DNA of 64,000 bases, from assembly GCF_905171765.1 (NCBI RefSeq), contig NC_053390.1:507194301-507258300 (forward strand). The letters run 5' to 3'. This DNA comes from Bufo bufo (taxonomy: Eukaryota > Chordata > Amphibia > Anura > Bufonidae). Both the position numbers and the translations under genes were made by a program. The notes under the pieces were generated by a model. The model was not told where the DNA came from and did not search any database. It worked only from the letters and a program-made list of their open reading frames with translations. Positions 31,756-43,599 of the stretch are shown here, one piece after another (the stretch's first letter is position 1; the number at the start of each line of letters is the position of its first letter).

Positions 31756-32898
31756 TGTCACGGCTGAGGATGGGGAAAACCCTCAGCCGTGCGATGCCAG
31801 AAGATGTTGGTCGCTGCATGGCCAGGACAGAGATCAGGGAGCAGGTCACCTCCTATCATATCCCTAACTCTGACCCTGACTCCTAGCTGTATGAGCCGAC
31901 CCTGATGGTGGGAGGGCTCATACTCTGGAACCTTGAAGTCCCTCAACTAGCCCTCACGGTGGCCCTCAACTAGGAGCAGGGTAAGACGACCTGTTCCTCC
32001 TAGGCACGGAGGAACAGGAGTCTCACAGGCCAGGCTACAATAAAGGGGAAACATAAACAACTTATGGCAATGGCAGGTAAATGCAACAAGTATAGCACCT
32101 ACCTGCCACAGACACAAAGCCTGGAACCCATGCAGAAGCACTGCTGTCCAAAGAACACACACGGACACAGCACACACCACACATCACACAGGAACCCAGG
32201 ACCATAATCTGCAATAAACAAGCATACCAAAAAACACACCTTCATAACATCATGTGTGACAAAAACTTATGACCACAAGTGTGGCACACACTGGCAGATG
32301 GTAAATAACCAAGAGGATGCCTCCAGCAACCATGGCTGAAGTACCCCTCAGCATCTGGTCTCCAGAAAGGCTTTATAGCCCAAAGTAGCCACACCCACAC
32401 TCAGACACACCCAGTGTTCACACAGAAAGAAGGGAGTTAACCCTTCCTACACCAGGCAGGGTAGTGAAGCCACTTAAAGGGAAAAGCACATAAACACACT
32501 CACCTGTTACCGCCGGCAACGGCATGCGTGGCAACCATTTCCTGAGGAACAGCCAGCAGGCCGAGACACTGCCACCACATGCACACAACACCAGACGTTG
32601 CCGCGGACAACCGCAAGTGAAGGGAGGTGTCACAGTGCATACAAACATAACCTCGTGCACAACAAACAGACAAAGTGCATACACAAAACTACACGTTACC
32701 AAAGACAACCGCATGCATGGACAGCGAGCCGCCCAGCAACCAGCTCAGGCTGCTCCACTGCCCAACAACCACAAGTTGCCAGCGGCAACCACACGTGAGG
32801 CAAGATACTAGCCCTCACCTGTGGTTGACAACAATACCAAACTGTGGGAAAATGCATGCGGGTCCCAAGGAGTCACGACCATGACCATGGTCGTGACA
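31756..32898. mobile_element. Solo LTR
   Basis: 1,143 bp starting TGTCACGGCTG and ending GGTCGTGACA, flanked by a 5-bp duplication AGTAT (31751-31755 and 32899-32903). TG...CA ends and 5-bp duplication fit a Ty3/gypsy LTR left after LTR-LTR recombination. No internal region is present. Strand is uncertain. The right end carries a GTCACGACCATG / CATGGTCGTGAC palindrome. Confidence 0.82.
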
Positions 32899-33197
32899 AG
32901 TATCCTTTATGTATACCAGGTTCCCCAAGTATTTCCAAAGAGTTTTATTTTATTCTGAATTTAAGCAATAATATATTTTATAGATTTAATTTCTGCAATT
33001 CTAGCGTACAAGTCTAATAGGGCTGGAGGGTTAGTTTGTTTCCAGTAGCGAGCAAAAAGGCAGTTAGCTGCCGTTAAAATCTGCACTAGAAGTTTTTTTC
33101 CACTATTGCGATTGCTCGTCCTCATAGAGACTCGTTATTTTCCGGCAGAAGATCCCTGTTTAGACAGCACGATCTGCTGCCTGCAAATGACGATTTA

Positions 33198-33726
33198 GGC
33201 TACTTTCACACCTGCGTTAGGTGCGGATCCGTCTGGTATCTGCACAGACGGATCCGCACCTATAATGCAAACGTTTAGATCCGTTCAGAATGAATCCGTT
33301 TGCATTACCATGAACAAAAAAAAAAAAATATATATATATATATATATTTATTTTTTTTTGTTCATGATGATGCAAACGGATCCGTTTTGACTTTACATTG
33401 AAAGTCAATGGGGGACGGATCCGTTTGAAAATTGAGCCATATTGTGTCAACTTCAAACGGATCCGTCCCCATTGACTTACATTGTAAGTCTGAACGGATC
33501 CGTTTGCCTCCGTACGGCCAGGCGGACACCCGAACGCTGCAAGCTGCGTTCAGGTGTCCGTCTGCTGAGCGAAACGGAGGACAAACGGTGCCAGACTGAT
33601 GCATTCTGAGCGGATCCGCATCCACTCAGAATGCATTAGGGCTGGACGGATCCGTTCGGGGCCGCTTGTGAGAGCCTTCAAACGGAACTCACAAGCGGAG
33701 CCCCGAACGCTAGTGTGAAAGTAGCC
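33198..33726. mobile_element. PIF/Harbinger-like MITE
   Basis: GGCTACTTTCACACCTGCG at the left and its match reversed at the right (CTAGTGTGAAAGTAGCC), flanked on both sides by TTA. Interior is full of ACGGATCCG copies and a (TA)n run near 33330. Confidence 0.82.
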
Positions 33727-34080
33727 TTAGCTGACCACATGAATGAGTCGATTACTCGATGAATGAGCTAGAATGAGAAGGAAGATAACATAGCTTGAAG
33801 ATATGAAAAAGGTAAGAGTGTTCTTGTTATCAGGTCTACAATATCAGCAAAATGGAACAGTTTGTTTTGAAACCAAGGCTTAGACATATGTGTTGTAACA
33901 CTATCCGGAATTAAGGGTTGATAAAGAAAAGAGGTAATTGAAGAATGTTGTGTGGCTAACGGAAACCGGCTACTACAAGTTTTCCTGATGGTTTTAGTAA
34001 AAGCCCAAATAAACCTGTAAAGGGTGTGAGGATTCGCTCTGGTAGATAGGACAAGAGGGTGCAGTATTGAGGCAAAGACA

Positions 34081-34520
34081 TGTTTGTAACTCAAAAACTG
34101 CAGTGTTTATTGACCCTAGTTGCAGGTTTACAGTATGGCAATCCATTTTCAGTATTGGTGTTAGTTCACACCCAAAACAGTTCATACAGAAAAAACATTC
34201 ACCTTTGATCCTGGGTGTTTAATCCACACCCGGCTGAATGCTCAGCCTCAGAAAGTCCACCTGCAGGCTTTAGGCGCCCTGCTCGCCTGACACACTGTCT
34301 TCAGCTTCCAGCCAACACACAGGCCTCAGATCGCAGCAGAGTTTCACACAGCTACAGTGTCAGAGAGGAATAATTCACCCACCCAGCACTTTGAGTACTC
34401 CCAGTAAGAGCCGTCCCGGATCAGCTATTTACAGCCATACTAGATAGCAAGGTGTCAAACAGCAACTGCTGATGACACAGAAAACTGTCTCTTACTCCGA
34501 GGCCAGGAACCTCGGTGACA
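34081..34520 (-). mobile_element. Possible solo LTR or LTR fragment
   Basis: On the - strand it starts TGTCACCGAGG (34520) and ends AGTTACAAACA (34081), TG...CA ends; AATAAACACTG near 34109 on that strand could be a polyadenylation signal. It separates two L1 pieces. No clear target duplication, so boundaries are tentative. 34521-34597 is unassigned. Confidence 0.4.
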
Positions 34521-34597
34521 CATACCTATCATCTACGATGATTCCTTGTACCTTCTTACAAGGGCGAAATAAACCTGATCAGACAGGCTTGCATCAT

Positions 34598-35212
34598 TTA
34601 AAGGGATTCTGTCACCAAGTTTTAGGCTATAGAGATACAGACATGCACGGCTAGATCGCCGCTAGCATGTCCGCAATATACCTGTCCTATAGGGCTGTGT
34701 GCTTTTATTTTCTTTAAAAAAGGATTTTAGAGATATGTAAATTAGTCTTGTAAGGTGCCCAAGGGTCTGTACGAACCGTGCCCAGCCCAGCACCGCCTAT
34801 GTCCTCCGAATCTCCTCCTTTCGTCACCGATAGATTGCCGCGAGCTCGCGCATGCGCAGTTCCTTCCCTGAGGCTGATGCCTGCACAGGGAAGGAACACT
34901 ATACCGGCACTGCACATGCGCGAGCTCGCGCATCGCGAGATTACAGCAATCTATCGGTGACGAAAGGAGGAGATTCGGAGGACATAGGCGGTGCTGGGCT
35001 CCTTCACAGGCGGGCGTGCCTGGGAACCAGGAAGGTTCGTACAGACCCTTGGGCACCTTACAAGACTAATTTACATATCTCTAAAATCCTTTTTTATAGA
35101 AAATAAAAGCACACAGCCCTATAGGACAGGTATATTGCGGACATGCTAGCGGCGATCTAGCCGTGCATGTCTGTATCTCTATAGCCTAAAACTTGGTGAC
35201 AGAATCCCTTTA
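34598..35212. mobile_element. TTAA-flanked palindromic MITE (piggyBac-like)
   Basis: TTAAAGGGATTCTGTCACC at the left, GGTGACAGAATCCCTTTAA at the right, perfect inverted ends with TTAA. Almost wholly fold-back: both arms carry TAGGCTATAGAGATACAGACATG and the GC-rich GGAGATTCGGAGGACATAGGCGG segment. 615 bp. Confidence 0.88.
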
Positions 35213-36490
35213 AGGTTTTGCATGGGGACTGCAATTGGTAGGGTCTCCAATAAATATAGGAGTTTATGGAGGATTGTCCTTTTAACAGCCGCCAGTCTGC
35301 CAAATAGTGATAGTGGCAACTTGGACCATTTATTAAATTGGTCTTGTTTATTACAGTATACAGTGGGAAAGTTGGATTTATATAAATCTGCGTAAGGAGG
35401 GGTTATATTGACCCCTAGATAGCAGAGTGAGTCCGTATTCACTGATAGAGAAAATTCATTTGGAGTTTCCCTATAGTATTGATCTTATAGCCCCATAGCT
35501 TCCCAATTCCTGTAAAGTAGAATGGAGATTAGGCAGAGAGATATGCAAGGTAGTTAGAGTTAGGAGGACGTCAACCACGACTAGAGAGATTTTACATTCC
35601 TTGTCCCTAACCATAACATCCTGAATATTAGGATTTAACCTAATGGCAGCAGTCAGAGGCTCTATCCAAAGTGCAAGCAATTAGCAGGACAGTGGACATC
35701 CCTGAAGTTTTTAATAGATATTGGTAGGGAATATGCATGCGGGAATTTGACAGTCGTTGTGGGGGTAGAGTACAGACCACGTATGGCCTCAAGAAAGGGG
35801 CCACTGAAACTGTAAGCTCTCAAGGCAGCAAACATAAATGGCCAACCTAATCAATCAAATGCTTTTTCAGCATCCAAACTTAACAATAAGCAATTCACAA
35901 TCTCGAGCAAATCAATAGCTCTCCATGTATTATCTCCACCCTGTCGACAAGGTACAAAACCAACTTGGTCCTCGTAAATTAATGAAAGGAGAAAATAATT
36001 CAATCAAAAGGCCAAAACCTTCGTAAATATTTTAGGATCAGTGTTAAGGAGGGCCATAGGTCTGTAATTCTGACATTCTAGAGAGTCCTTCCCTGGTTTT
36101 GGAATTAGAGTGATATGAGTGAGACATACAAGTAAGGACCAAATTGCCTTGCAGAAAAGAGTTAAAAAGAGAGGACATGTGAGAAATTAATTCTAATTTA
36201 AAGATTTTATAGCAGAGATATAAAAACCAGGTGCTTTAGCCTCTTGGAGGTCTTCTATAAGATCTCTCCGCAATCTACTTTGTTGTAATAGGCCTATTAA
36301 GTAATGCTACTGCTTTCCCTAGAAAGAGTAAGTAGATTACAGGAACTCAGTAGATTGTTCCTAGTTTTCTTATGAATTGGTAAATTATCTGGTAAACTAC
36401 AACCTAGAGAAGAAGGCATGGAACCTAGCAGATACACTGTTTGGATCAAAATGGTTCATTTTGGGGGCAGGTTCACAGTCTTCCCTAATC

Positions 36491-37140
36491 TAAATAACCC
36501 ATCATTTATTATATGAAAACACTATACAGCAAATTCTGACTAATTTTATATGTACATAATTTAACTATGTATGAATATATTTAGTCATATAAGCAGGTTA
36601 GAAAATACTGTCTTTGTGCTCTTATCTTCTTCACTCCTGGCCCCCATCAGTGGATGCCACAGAGCTGGTAACGTCTAGCTTTATCCCTCTTCTGCTAAAA
36701 AATATGAACTAGGGTAAACTCTACAGCTGGAATCCCTGTGAATAATGTCTTCTGGAAACATTCTTTAGTCTGGAGAATACTATCACACATAAGATGCTGT
36801 GTCAGTTGGGGAGTCAGAGTGTCCTATGTCCCATGACAAAGCCTAGGACCAGAAAGGAGGGGATGGTAAGCAGTTACCTTTCTAATGGTCCAGAAAAAGA
36901 AAAGTTTTGTGGGAGTGCTTCTTCAATAGCATGCTCAGTTCTTAGTTCCAAACCCACCAGTTGCAAGCGTATCCATTTTGTATGGGGGTGCTTGACTGTC
37001 CCCTGAAGTCTGCCACTAGGAGAAAGAAGGATCAGGTATATTGGATATGTTATCATTCCTGATCTTTTTTTACCTTCAGAAGATAAGCGATGCAGAAAAA
37101 TAGAATGTCATATAGATGTTCTCGAAACTAATGTTAAGTC
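36491..37140. other. Intron 2 DNA without recognised features
   Basis: No clear repeat end, gene or RNA. The 70-codon frame at 36794-37006 has no family feature. Confidence 0.4.
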
Positions 37141-37640
37141 TTAAAGGGCATCTGTCAGCAGATTTGTACCTATGAAACTGGTTGACCTGTTGCATGTGCA
37201 CTTGGCAGCTGAAGGCATCTGTGTTGGTCCCATGTTCATATATAACGCATTCCTGAGAAAGATTATGTTTTAATATATACAAATGAGCTTCTAGGAGGAA
37301 CGGTGGTGTTGACGTAAAACCTAGAGGCTCCGCTTTCTCTGCAGCTGCCGTGCCCCCTGCACTTTGATTGACAGGTCCAGGTGTGATCACTTTTACACTG
37401 CCTGGCCCTGTCAATCAAAGTGCAAAGGGTGTGGCAGCAGTAAAGAAAGTGGAGCCTCAAGTGTAATGGTAACACCCCCGTTGCTTCTAGAGGCTGGCTG
37501 AATATATTACAACCTCTTTTTTCTCAGCAATGTGGGAACATATGAACATGCGACCAACACAGATGCCTTCAGCTGCCAAGCAGACATGCAACAGGTCAGC
37601 TAGTTTCATAGGTACAAATCTGCTGACAGATGCCCTTTAC
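37141..37640. mobile_element. TTAA-type MITE (piggyBac-like)
   Basis: TTAAAGGGCATCTGTCAGCAGATTTGTACC at the left is mirrored at the right, which ends CCCTTTAC (last base changed). Arms share AGGTACAAATCTGCTGACAGATG and the GAGGCTCC/CAATCAAAGTGCA segments. It ends only 53 bp before exon 3. Confidence 0.8.
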
Positions 37641-37693
37641 TGGTATTTATAAATACAGTATGTTCTAATAGTACAAAAACATTTTCTTATTAG

Positions 37694-37826
37694 TAGATGG
37701 TGACTTTTTTCCTCATGTGAAGACACCAACTGAAGTTGTAGGATTGACTGTGGCTTCCATGCCAGTACCCCAGGAATCAACATCCCTTCAAAATATCTCT
37801 CTCAAACACCCATGGAAAGAGATACA
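37694..37826 (+). CDS. TBC1D2: TBC1D2 coding exon 3
   Basis: 133 bp between TATTAG and GTAAGT. Enters with one base from exon 2 and leaves two, so the frame is kept. Encodes DGDFFPHVKTPTEVVGLTV and LQNISLKHPWKEIQ. The LQNISLKH..EIQ stretch is the conserved part of the linker after the PH domain in TBC1D2. No catalytic domain lies here. Confidence 0.9.
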
Positions 37827-38136
37827 GTAAGTGGAATCCATAATTGTTATGTTACTCACAATAAATAGTCAAACTATGCTTTTTACCAACCTTTCTTACA
37901 TGATCCGCGTTGCTCTATATTTCCACACTGCACACACAGATTCTCCTCCCTACTGACAGAACCAATTGCTGGTGTACATCTCACAGAGATCTCCACTATA
38001 CTACCTTTGTGGTGAACCAGGTTTTTCTCCCCCAAAAATTAAATTGATGTTTCTATATAGTGAAGTACAGTGAGTTAATTGATATCCGCAACACTTTAGA
38101 TATACTCAAAATGCTTGTGTTAGCTCGCATATCATT

Positions 38137-38560
38137 AGAAACATAGAAACCTAGAATGTGTCGGCAGATAAGAACCATTTGGCCCATCTAGTCTGCCCAA
38201 TATACTGAATACTATGAATAGCCCCTGGCCCTATCTTATATGAAGGATGGCCTTATGCCTATCCCATGCATGCTTAAACTCCTTCACTGTATTTGCAGCT
38301 ACCACTTCTGCAGGAAGGCTATTCCATGCATCCACTACTCTCTCAGTAAAGTAATACTTCCTGATATTACTTTTAAACCTTTGCCCCTCTAATTTAAAAC
38401 TATGTCCTCTTGTAGCAGTTTTTCTTCTTTTAAATATTCTCTCCTCTTTTACCTTGTTGATTCCCTTTATGTATTTAAAAGTTTCTATCATATCCCCTCT
38501 GTCTCATCTTTCTTCCAGTCTTGTAGCCCCACTGATCTCCAGTCTGTGCTCCACATACCT
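38137..38560 (-). pseudogene. CR1-like LINE reverse transcriptase C-terminal fragment
   Basis: The - strand frame 38491-38231 reads MIETFKYIKGINKV, then TRGHSFKLEGQRFKSN and RVVDAWNSLPAEVVAA, the typical tail of CR1/jockey-group RTs. The segment then runs into a 3' end near 38137 (TTTCGGCAGATAAGAACC-like on +). 5'-truncated LINE copy. Confidence 0.65.
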
Positions 38561-39099
38561 GTACGTTGCCATATCTTTTTTTGCGGGGAGAAAACTGCGA
38601 CTTTGTGACTGCACAAAAGTATATAGCATAGAAAATGTCCCCCACAATGTTTATGCTAAAAGAGGTTTAATATACCAGTTATAATATACAATAGGAGTGA
38701 AAAAAGCTTACAATCTAAAGATTCAAGAAACAAAGTCTGGTGCCTGCCCTGAAGTTATGTGATATACAGTGCCTTTCAAAAGTATTCACCCCCCTTGACT
38801 TTTTTCGTATTTTGTTACATTACAGCCTTAAGTTCAATGTTTTGTTAATCTGAATTTTATGTGATGGATCAGAACACAATAGTCTAAGTTGGTGAAGTGA
38901 AATGAGAAAAATATATAAATAAAACTATTGTTTAGAAATAGAAAACAGAAAATTGGCATGTGCATATGTATTCCCCCCTTTTGTTAGGAAGCCCATAAAA
39001 ATCTCTGGTGCAACCAATTACCTTCAGAAGTCACATAATTAGTGAAATGATGTCCTCCTGTGTGCAATCTAAGTGTCACATGACCTGTCATTACATATA

Positions 39100-40713
39100 C
39101 AGTGGCGGAAATAATTATTTGACCCCTCACTGATTTTGTAAGTTTGTCCAATGACAAAGAAATGAAAAGTCTCAGAACAGTATCATTTCAATGGTAGGTT
39201 TATTGTAACAGTGGCAGATAGCACATCAAAAGGAAAATCGAAAAAATAACTTTAAATAAAAGATAGCAACTGATTTGTATTTCATTGAGTGAAATAAGTA
39301 TTTGAACCCTCTAACAAAAAAAGACTTAATACTTGGTGGAAAAACCCTTGTTTGCAAGCACAGAGGTCAAATGTTTCTTGTAATTGATGACCAAGTTTGC
39401 GCACATTTTAGGAGGAATGTTGGTCCACTCCTCTTTGCAGATCATCTCTAAATCCCTAAGGTTTCGAGGCTGTCTCTGTGCAACTCTGAGCTTGAGCTCC
39501 CTCCATAGGTTTTCGATTGGATTAAGGTCCGGAGACTGACTAGGCCACTCCATGACCTTAATGTGCTTCTTCTTGAGCCACTCCTTTGTTGCCTTTGCTG
39601 TATGTTTTGGGTCATTGTCGTGCTGGAACACCCATCCACGACCCATTTTCAGTTTCCTGGCAGAGGGAAGGAGGTTGTCGCTCAGGATTTCACGATACAT
39701 GGCTCCGTCCATTTTCCCGTTTATGCGAATAAGTTGTCCTGTGCCCTTAGCAGAAAAACACCCCCAAAGCAAAATGTTTCCACCCCCATGCTTGACGGTG
39801 GGGACGGTGTTTTGGGGGTCATAGGCAGCATTTTTCTTCCTCCAAACACCGCGAGTTGAGTTAATGCCAAAGAGCTCTATTTTGGTCTCATCAGACCACA
39901 GTACCTTCTCCCAGTCACTCTCTGAATCATTCAGGTGTTCATTGGCAAACTTCAGACGGGCCTGCACATGTGCCTTCCTGAGCAGGGGGACCTTGCGAGC
40001 CCTGCAGGATTTTAATCCATTGCGGTGTAATGTGTTTCCAATGGTTTTCTTGGTGACTGTGGTCCCTGCTAATTTGAGGTCATTAACTAACTCCTCCCGT
40101 GTAGTTCTAGGATGCTTTTTCACCTTTCTCAGAACCATTGACACCCCACGAGGTGAGATCTTGCGTGGAGCCCCAGAGCGAGGTCGATTGATGGTCATTT
40201 TGTGCTCCTTCCATTTTCGAACAATCGCACCAACAGTTGTCACCTTCTCTCCCAGCTTCTTGCTAATGGTTTTGTAGCCCATTCCAGCCTTGTGCAGGTC
40301 TACAATTTTGTCTCTGACATCCTTGGACAGCTCTTTGGTCTTTCCCATGTTGGAGAGTTTGGAGTCTGCTTGATTGATTGATTCTGTGGACAGGTGTCTT
40401 TTATACAGGTGACTAGTTAAGACAGGTGTCCTTAATGAGGGTGACTAATTGAGTAGAAGTGTCTAACCACTCTGTGGGAGCCAGAACTCTTAATGGTTGG
40501 TAGGGGTTCAAATACTTATTTCACTCAATGAAATGCAAATCAGTTGCTATCTTTTATTTAAAGTTATTTTTTCGATTTTCCTTTTGATGTGCTATCTGCC
40601 ACTGTTACAATAAACCTACCATTGAAATGATACTGTTCTGAGACTTTTCATTTCTTTGTCATTGGACAAACTTACAAAATCAGTGAGGGGTCAAATAATT
40701 ATTTCCGCCACTG
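39100..40713 (-). mobile_element. Intact-looking Tc1-like transposon (Sleeping Beauty-type)
   Basis: 1,614 bp, TA on both sides (39098-39099 and 40714-40715). Terminal inverted repeats of about 210 bp are nearly identical and each contains two related motifs, GGAAATAATTATTTGACCCC outside and GAAATAAGTATTTGAACCC inside, an IR/DR arrangement. Nested in the leader of the outer Tc1. Confidence 0.94.
39326..40348 (-). CDS. Tc1-like transposase, 340 aa, apparently intact
   Basis: Complete frame of 340 residues, the same length as Sleeping Beauty-type transposases. N-terminal paired-type helix-turn-helix ([20 protein letters not shown]), GRP-like hinge ([11 protein letters not shown], near 55-65), second HTH ([19 protein letters not shown]), then the DDE domain: D153 in [12 protein letters not shown]244 in [11 protein letters not shown]279 in DLNPIENLW, spacing DD34E. 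The glycine-rich box [13 protein letters not shown] is present. All catalytic residues are there. The enzyme would cut at the terminal repeats and insert at TA. The ATG at 40348 begins the family-typical MGKTKELS. Whether it is expressed is unknown. Confidence 0.93.
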   Translation of the reverse strand: MGKTKELSKDVRDKIVDLHKAGMGYKTISKKLGEKVTTVGAIVRKWKEHKMTINRPRSGAPRKISPRGVSMVLRKVKKHPRTTREELVNDLKLAGTTVTKKTIGNTLHRNGLKSCRARKVPLLRKAHVQARLKFANEHLNDSESDWEKVLWSDETKIELFGINSTRGVWRKKNAAYDPQNTVPTVKHGGGNILLWGCFSAKGTGQLIRINGKMDGAMYREILSDNLLPSARKLKMGRGWVFQHDNDPKHTAKATKEWLKKKHIKVMEWPSQSPDLNPIENLWRELKLRVAQRQPRNLRDLEMICKEEWTNIPPKMCANLVINYKKHLTSVLANKGFSTKY

Positions 40714-40834
40714 TACACACACACCAGAGGCTGCAACACCTAAGCAAGAGGCATCACTAACCAAACACTGCCATGAAGACCAAGGAACTCTCCAAACAAG
40801 TAAGGGACAATCTTATTGAGAAGTACAAGTCACG

Positions 40835-40842
40835 GTTAGGTT
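40835..40842. repeat. 8-bp target duplication (left) of the hAT-like insertion
   Basis: GTTAGGTT, repeated at 47469-47476 where the Tc1 sequence resumes. Confidence 0.92.
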
Positions 40843-41031
40843 CAGTGTCGGACTGGGGTGCCTAAGGCCCACCAGTGGAACAGATTTTGGGGGCCCACCC
40901 TAGAGCTGGAGATATAACTTGTTCATTTTTCAGTCTCGCACACATGAATGTATGCATTTTAGCACACAATACAGTAACAGTATGCTAAACAGAACAGTAT
41001 TGTGCACTGCACTATATCAAATAGTTTCTCT

Positions 41032-42060
41032 TTAAAGGGAGTCTGTCATCACAGTTTCACCTTTTTAACCCTTCCCATAGCTTTCGAGCAGCATTACAGT
41101 TGATAAAAACGTTACCTTTATAAGCAATCGTGGACTTCTAAAACTGGCAAAAATCATCTTAGTAGGATGTGCAAATGAGGGCTCGCAAGTGCCCAGGGGC
41201 GGCGTCAACCTCGTAGGTGCCCAGGCAGCTCTGCCTTATCGCCGCTTCCCCCCGCCCATCCTTTCCCTTTGCCCGCCCATCTTCTTACTTCTTCTTTTGC
41301 AGAGATCCTGCGCCTGCGCACTGAGTCCGTTAGGCTACTTTCACACTTGCGTTCAGAGCGGGTCCGTCTGATGTCTGCCCAGACGGATCCGCTCCTATAA
41401 TGCAGACGTTTGTATCCGTTCAGAACGGATCCGTCTGCATTATAACTTCGAAAAAATTCTAAGTGTGAAAGTAGCCTGAACGATCTGTCCAGACTTTACA
41501 TTGAAAGTCAATGGGGGACGGATCCGTTTGAAGATTGAGCCATATGGTGTCATCTTCAAGCGGATCCGTCCCCATTGACTTACATTGCAAGCAGCGTTCG
41601 GGTGTCCGCCTGCTGAGCGGAGGCTGAACGCCGCCAGACTGATGCATTCTGAGCGGATCCGCGTCCACTCAGAATGCATTAGGGCTGGACGGATGCGTTC
41701 GGGGCCGCTTGTGAGAGCCTTCAAACGGAGCTCACGAGCGGACACCCGAACGCAGGTGTGAAAGTAGCCTTAGCCGGCACATGCGCATTAATTACTGTGA
41801 TGCCGTACCAGGAATGGACATCGCAGTGCGCATGCGCCGGCCGATGGACTCGGTGCGCAGGCGCGGGATCTTGGCAACTACGAGGTTGACGCTGCGCCTG
41901 GGCACTTGCAAGCCCTCATTTGCATATCCTACTAAGATGATTTGCCAGTTTTATAAGTCCACGATTGCTTATAAAGGTAAAGTTTTTATCAACTGTAATG
42001 CTGCTCGAAAGCTATGGGAAGGGTTAAAAAGGTGAAACTGTGATGACAGACTCCCTTTAA
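41032..42060. mobile_element. TTAA-flanked MITE (piggyBac-like) with a nested MITE
   Basis: TTAAAGGGAGTCTGTCATCACAG at the left, exact inverse at the right. Arms continue through TTTCACCTTTTTAACCCTTCCC and CTTATAAAGG. Contains the Harbinger-like MITE 41333-41769. Confidence 0.88.
41333..41769. mobile_element. PIF/Harbinger-like MITE
   Basis: GGCTACTTTCACACTTGCG left, CGCAGGTGTGAAAGTAGCC right, TTA on both sides. GGATCCGTC-rich interior, related to 33198-33726 and 46134-46687. Confidence 0.82.
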
Positions 42061-42219
42061 GCAACTCATTTAGTTGATAACTGTATCTGTTATTTACAGT
42101 CAGTAGTTTGGACAGCAGTCACACATGGACATTCCATGTCCTAGATGAACCACCCAGTCCCCCAGCCTAAACAATATCCAAAGTGAAGGAAATGTTTCCT
42201 GCATATTCAAAAGGATAAG

Positions 42220-42456
42220 TTTATTGAAGTGCTGGCAGTAGTGCCCCGGCCTCCTCACAGCTCACCAAGCTCAGCGCCGTACATTGTATAGCGGCTGTGC
42301 TTGGTATCATGTTCAGCCCTTTTCACCTCTATGGGGCTGAGCTGCTCCTAGGCCACTTGATCAATGAACGTGACGTCACATGTCCAGAACAATCACAGAG
42401 AAGGGCACAGGGCTCACAGGAGCCCCGGTGCCTTCTCAAACAGCTGATCGGCAGTG
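42220..42456. repeat. Interspersed repeat, left part
   Basis: CAGCGCCGTACATTGTATAGCGGCTGTGCTTGGT and the CAGCTGATCGGCAGTGGTCCC that follows recur at 48900-49050 in the other orientation relationship (TACATTGTATAGCGGCTGTACTTGGTGTCAC). It is split at 42464 by a hAT-like element and resumes at 43298. Confidence 0.6.
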
Positions 42457-42464
42457 GTCCCAGG

Positions 42465-43297
42465 TAGGGATCGACCGATTATCGGATTTACCGATATTAT
42501 CGGCCGATATTCAGGGTTTTCAAAGTTATCGGTATCAGCATCTAACCTTGCCGATATGTCGATAACGAATCGCGAACATGGATCGCGCTGCTATCAACGC
42601 GATCAATGTTCCCTCAGCAGCACAGGGGAGAAGGAAGCAGTCCCTCCCCCCTGTGCCGCTGCTGCCACCAGTGAGAGGCAAGAGGGGAGGAGGAGGGGCT
42701 GTGGCCATTGCGCCACCAATGATGTTAACTCAGTTATTAATTCAAATATAGGAGGCGGGTGAATCATATAGCTGCACCTGAGGGGTTAACTGTCGCGGAT
42801 CGCAGCTACCTCTCATAGAGGTCAGGTGTCGCTATATTTTAATTAATGGGCAAGTTATGTTCATTGGTGGCAGTGGCAGCGTCTGATCAGAGCCCAAGCA
42901 GTGTAATTGCGGGGCTCTGATCGGTTACCATGGCAGCCAGGACGCTACTGACGCCCTGGCTGCTATAGTCAGCTCCCTGCTGACATGTGTACTATGCACA
43001 GGGCAGCAGGGAGAGTGTGACGTCCTATTCACCCTGATAAAGCTCTATTAGGGTGAATAGGACAAGGGATCCAGGTTCTAGCCCCTAAGGGGGAGATAGT
43101 TATTAAACTAAAAAAAAACACCAAAATATTAAGTATAAATATTTAATCTTAGATATATAATGGCATCTCTTCATTTAGCAACAGATTTGTGTAGGAATTT
43201 GTGAAAATGCACAAAATATTGGCATAAATTATCGGCTATCGGCCTGAAAGTTCACAGGTTATCGGCTCTAAAAAAAATCTATATCAGTTGATCCCTA
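42465..43297. mobile_element. hAT-like non-autonomous element
   Basis: TAGGGATCGACCGAT at the left, ATCAGTTGATCCCTA at the right, inverted. Flanked by GTCCCAGG (42457-42464) and GTCCCGGG (43298-43305), an 8-bp duplication with one change. Rich in CCGATATTATCGG-type motifs near both ends. No gene. Confidence 0.82.
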
Positions 43298-43339
43298 GTC
43301 CCGGGTGTCAGACCCCCACCAATCAGATACTGATAACCT

Positions 43340-43470
43340 ATCCACAGTCATATGTGACTGATATCAGCCGCTCCTCTTATAACGCTCCAGCACTGATATA
43401 ACCTCCAGAGACATTACATCCTATGTGACTGATATCAGCCGCTCCTCTAATAACGCTCTAGTACTGATAT
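43340..43470. repeat. Minisatellite of about 70 bp, left block
   Basis: Two units of ATGTGACTGATATCAGCCGCTCCTCTTATAACGCTCC..ACTGATATAACCTCCAGAGACATTACATC. Two to three more follow at 44990-45142 and the start of another at 46797, showing insertions split the array. Confidence 0.8.
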
Positions 43471-43599
43471 ACCGTATTTTTCGCCCTATAAGACCCACCG
43501 GCCCATAAGACGCACCTACGTTTTTGGGGAGGAAAATAAGAAAAAAAATATTTTTAACCAAAAGGTGTGCTTTTGGTGGGTTTGGAACTAATGGTGGTC

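Larger units (their letters stand above)
31600..36490 (-). mobile_element. L1 LINE (antisense) cut by at least three later insertions
   Basis: L1 ORF2-like pieces line up in order on the - strand: 36490-35213 (RT; ends KLLYLLETLPIAVPM), 34080-33740 (WFQNKLFHFADIVD), 33196-32904 and 31755-31600 (C-terminal end, ARYWKQTNPPALLDLYARI near 33040, and 3' tail). They are separated by the TTAA MITE 34598-35212, the MITE 33198-33726 and the solo LTR 31756-32898. Order and strand support one original insertion. Confidence 0.7.
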
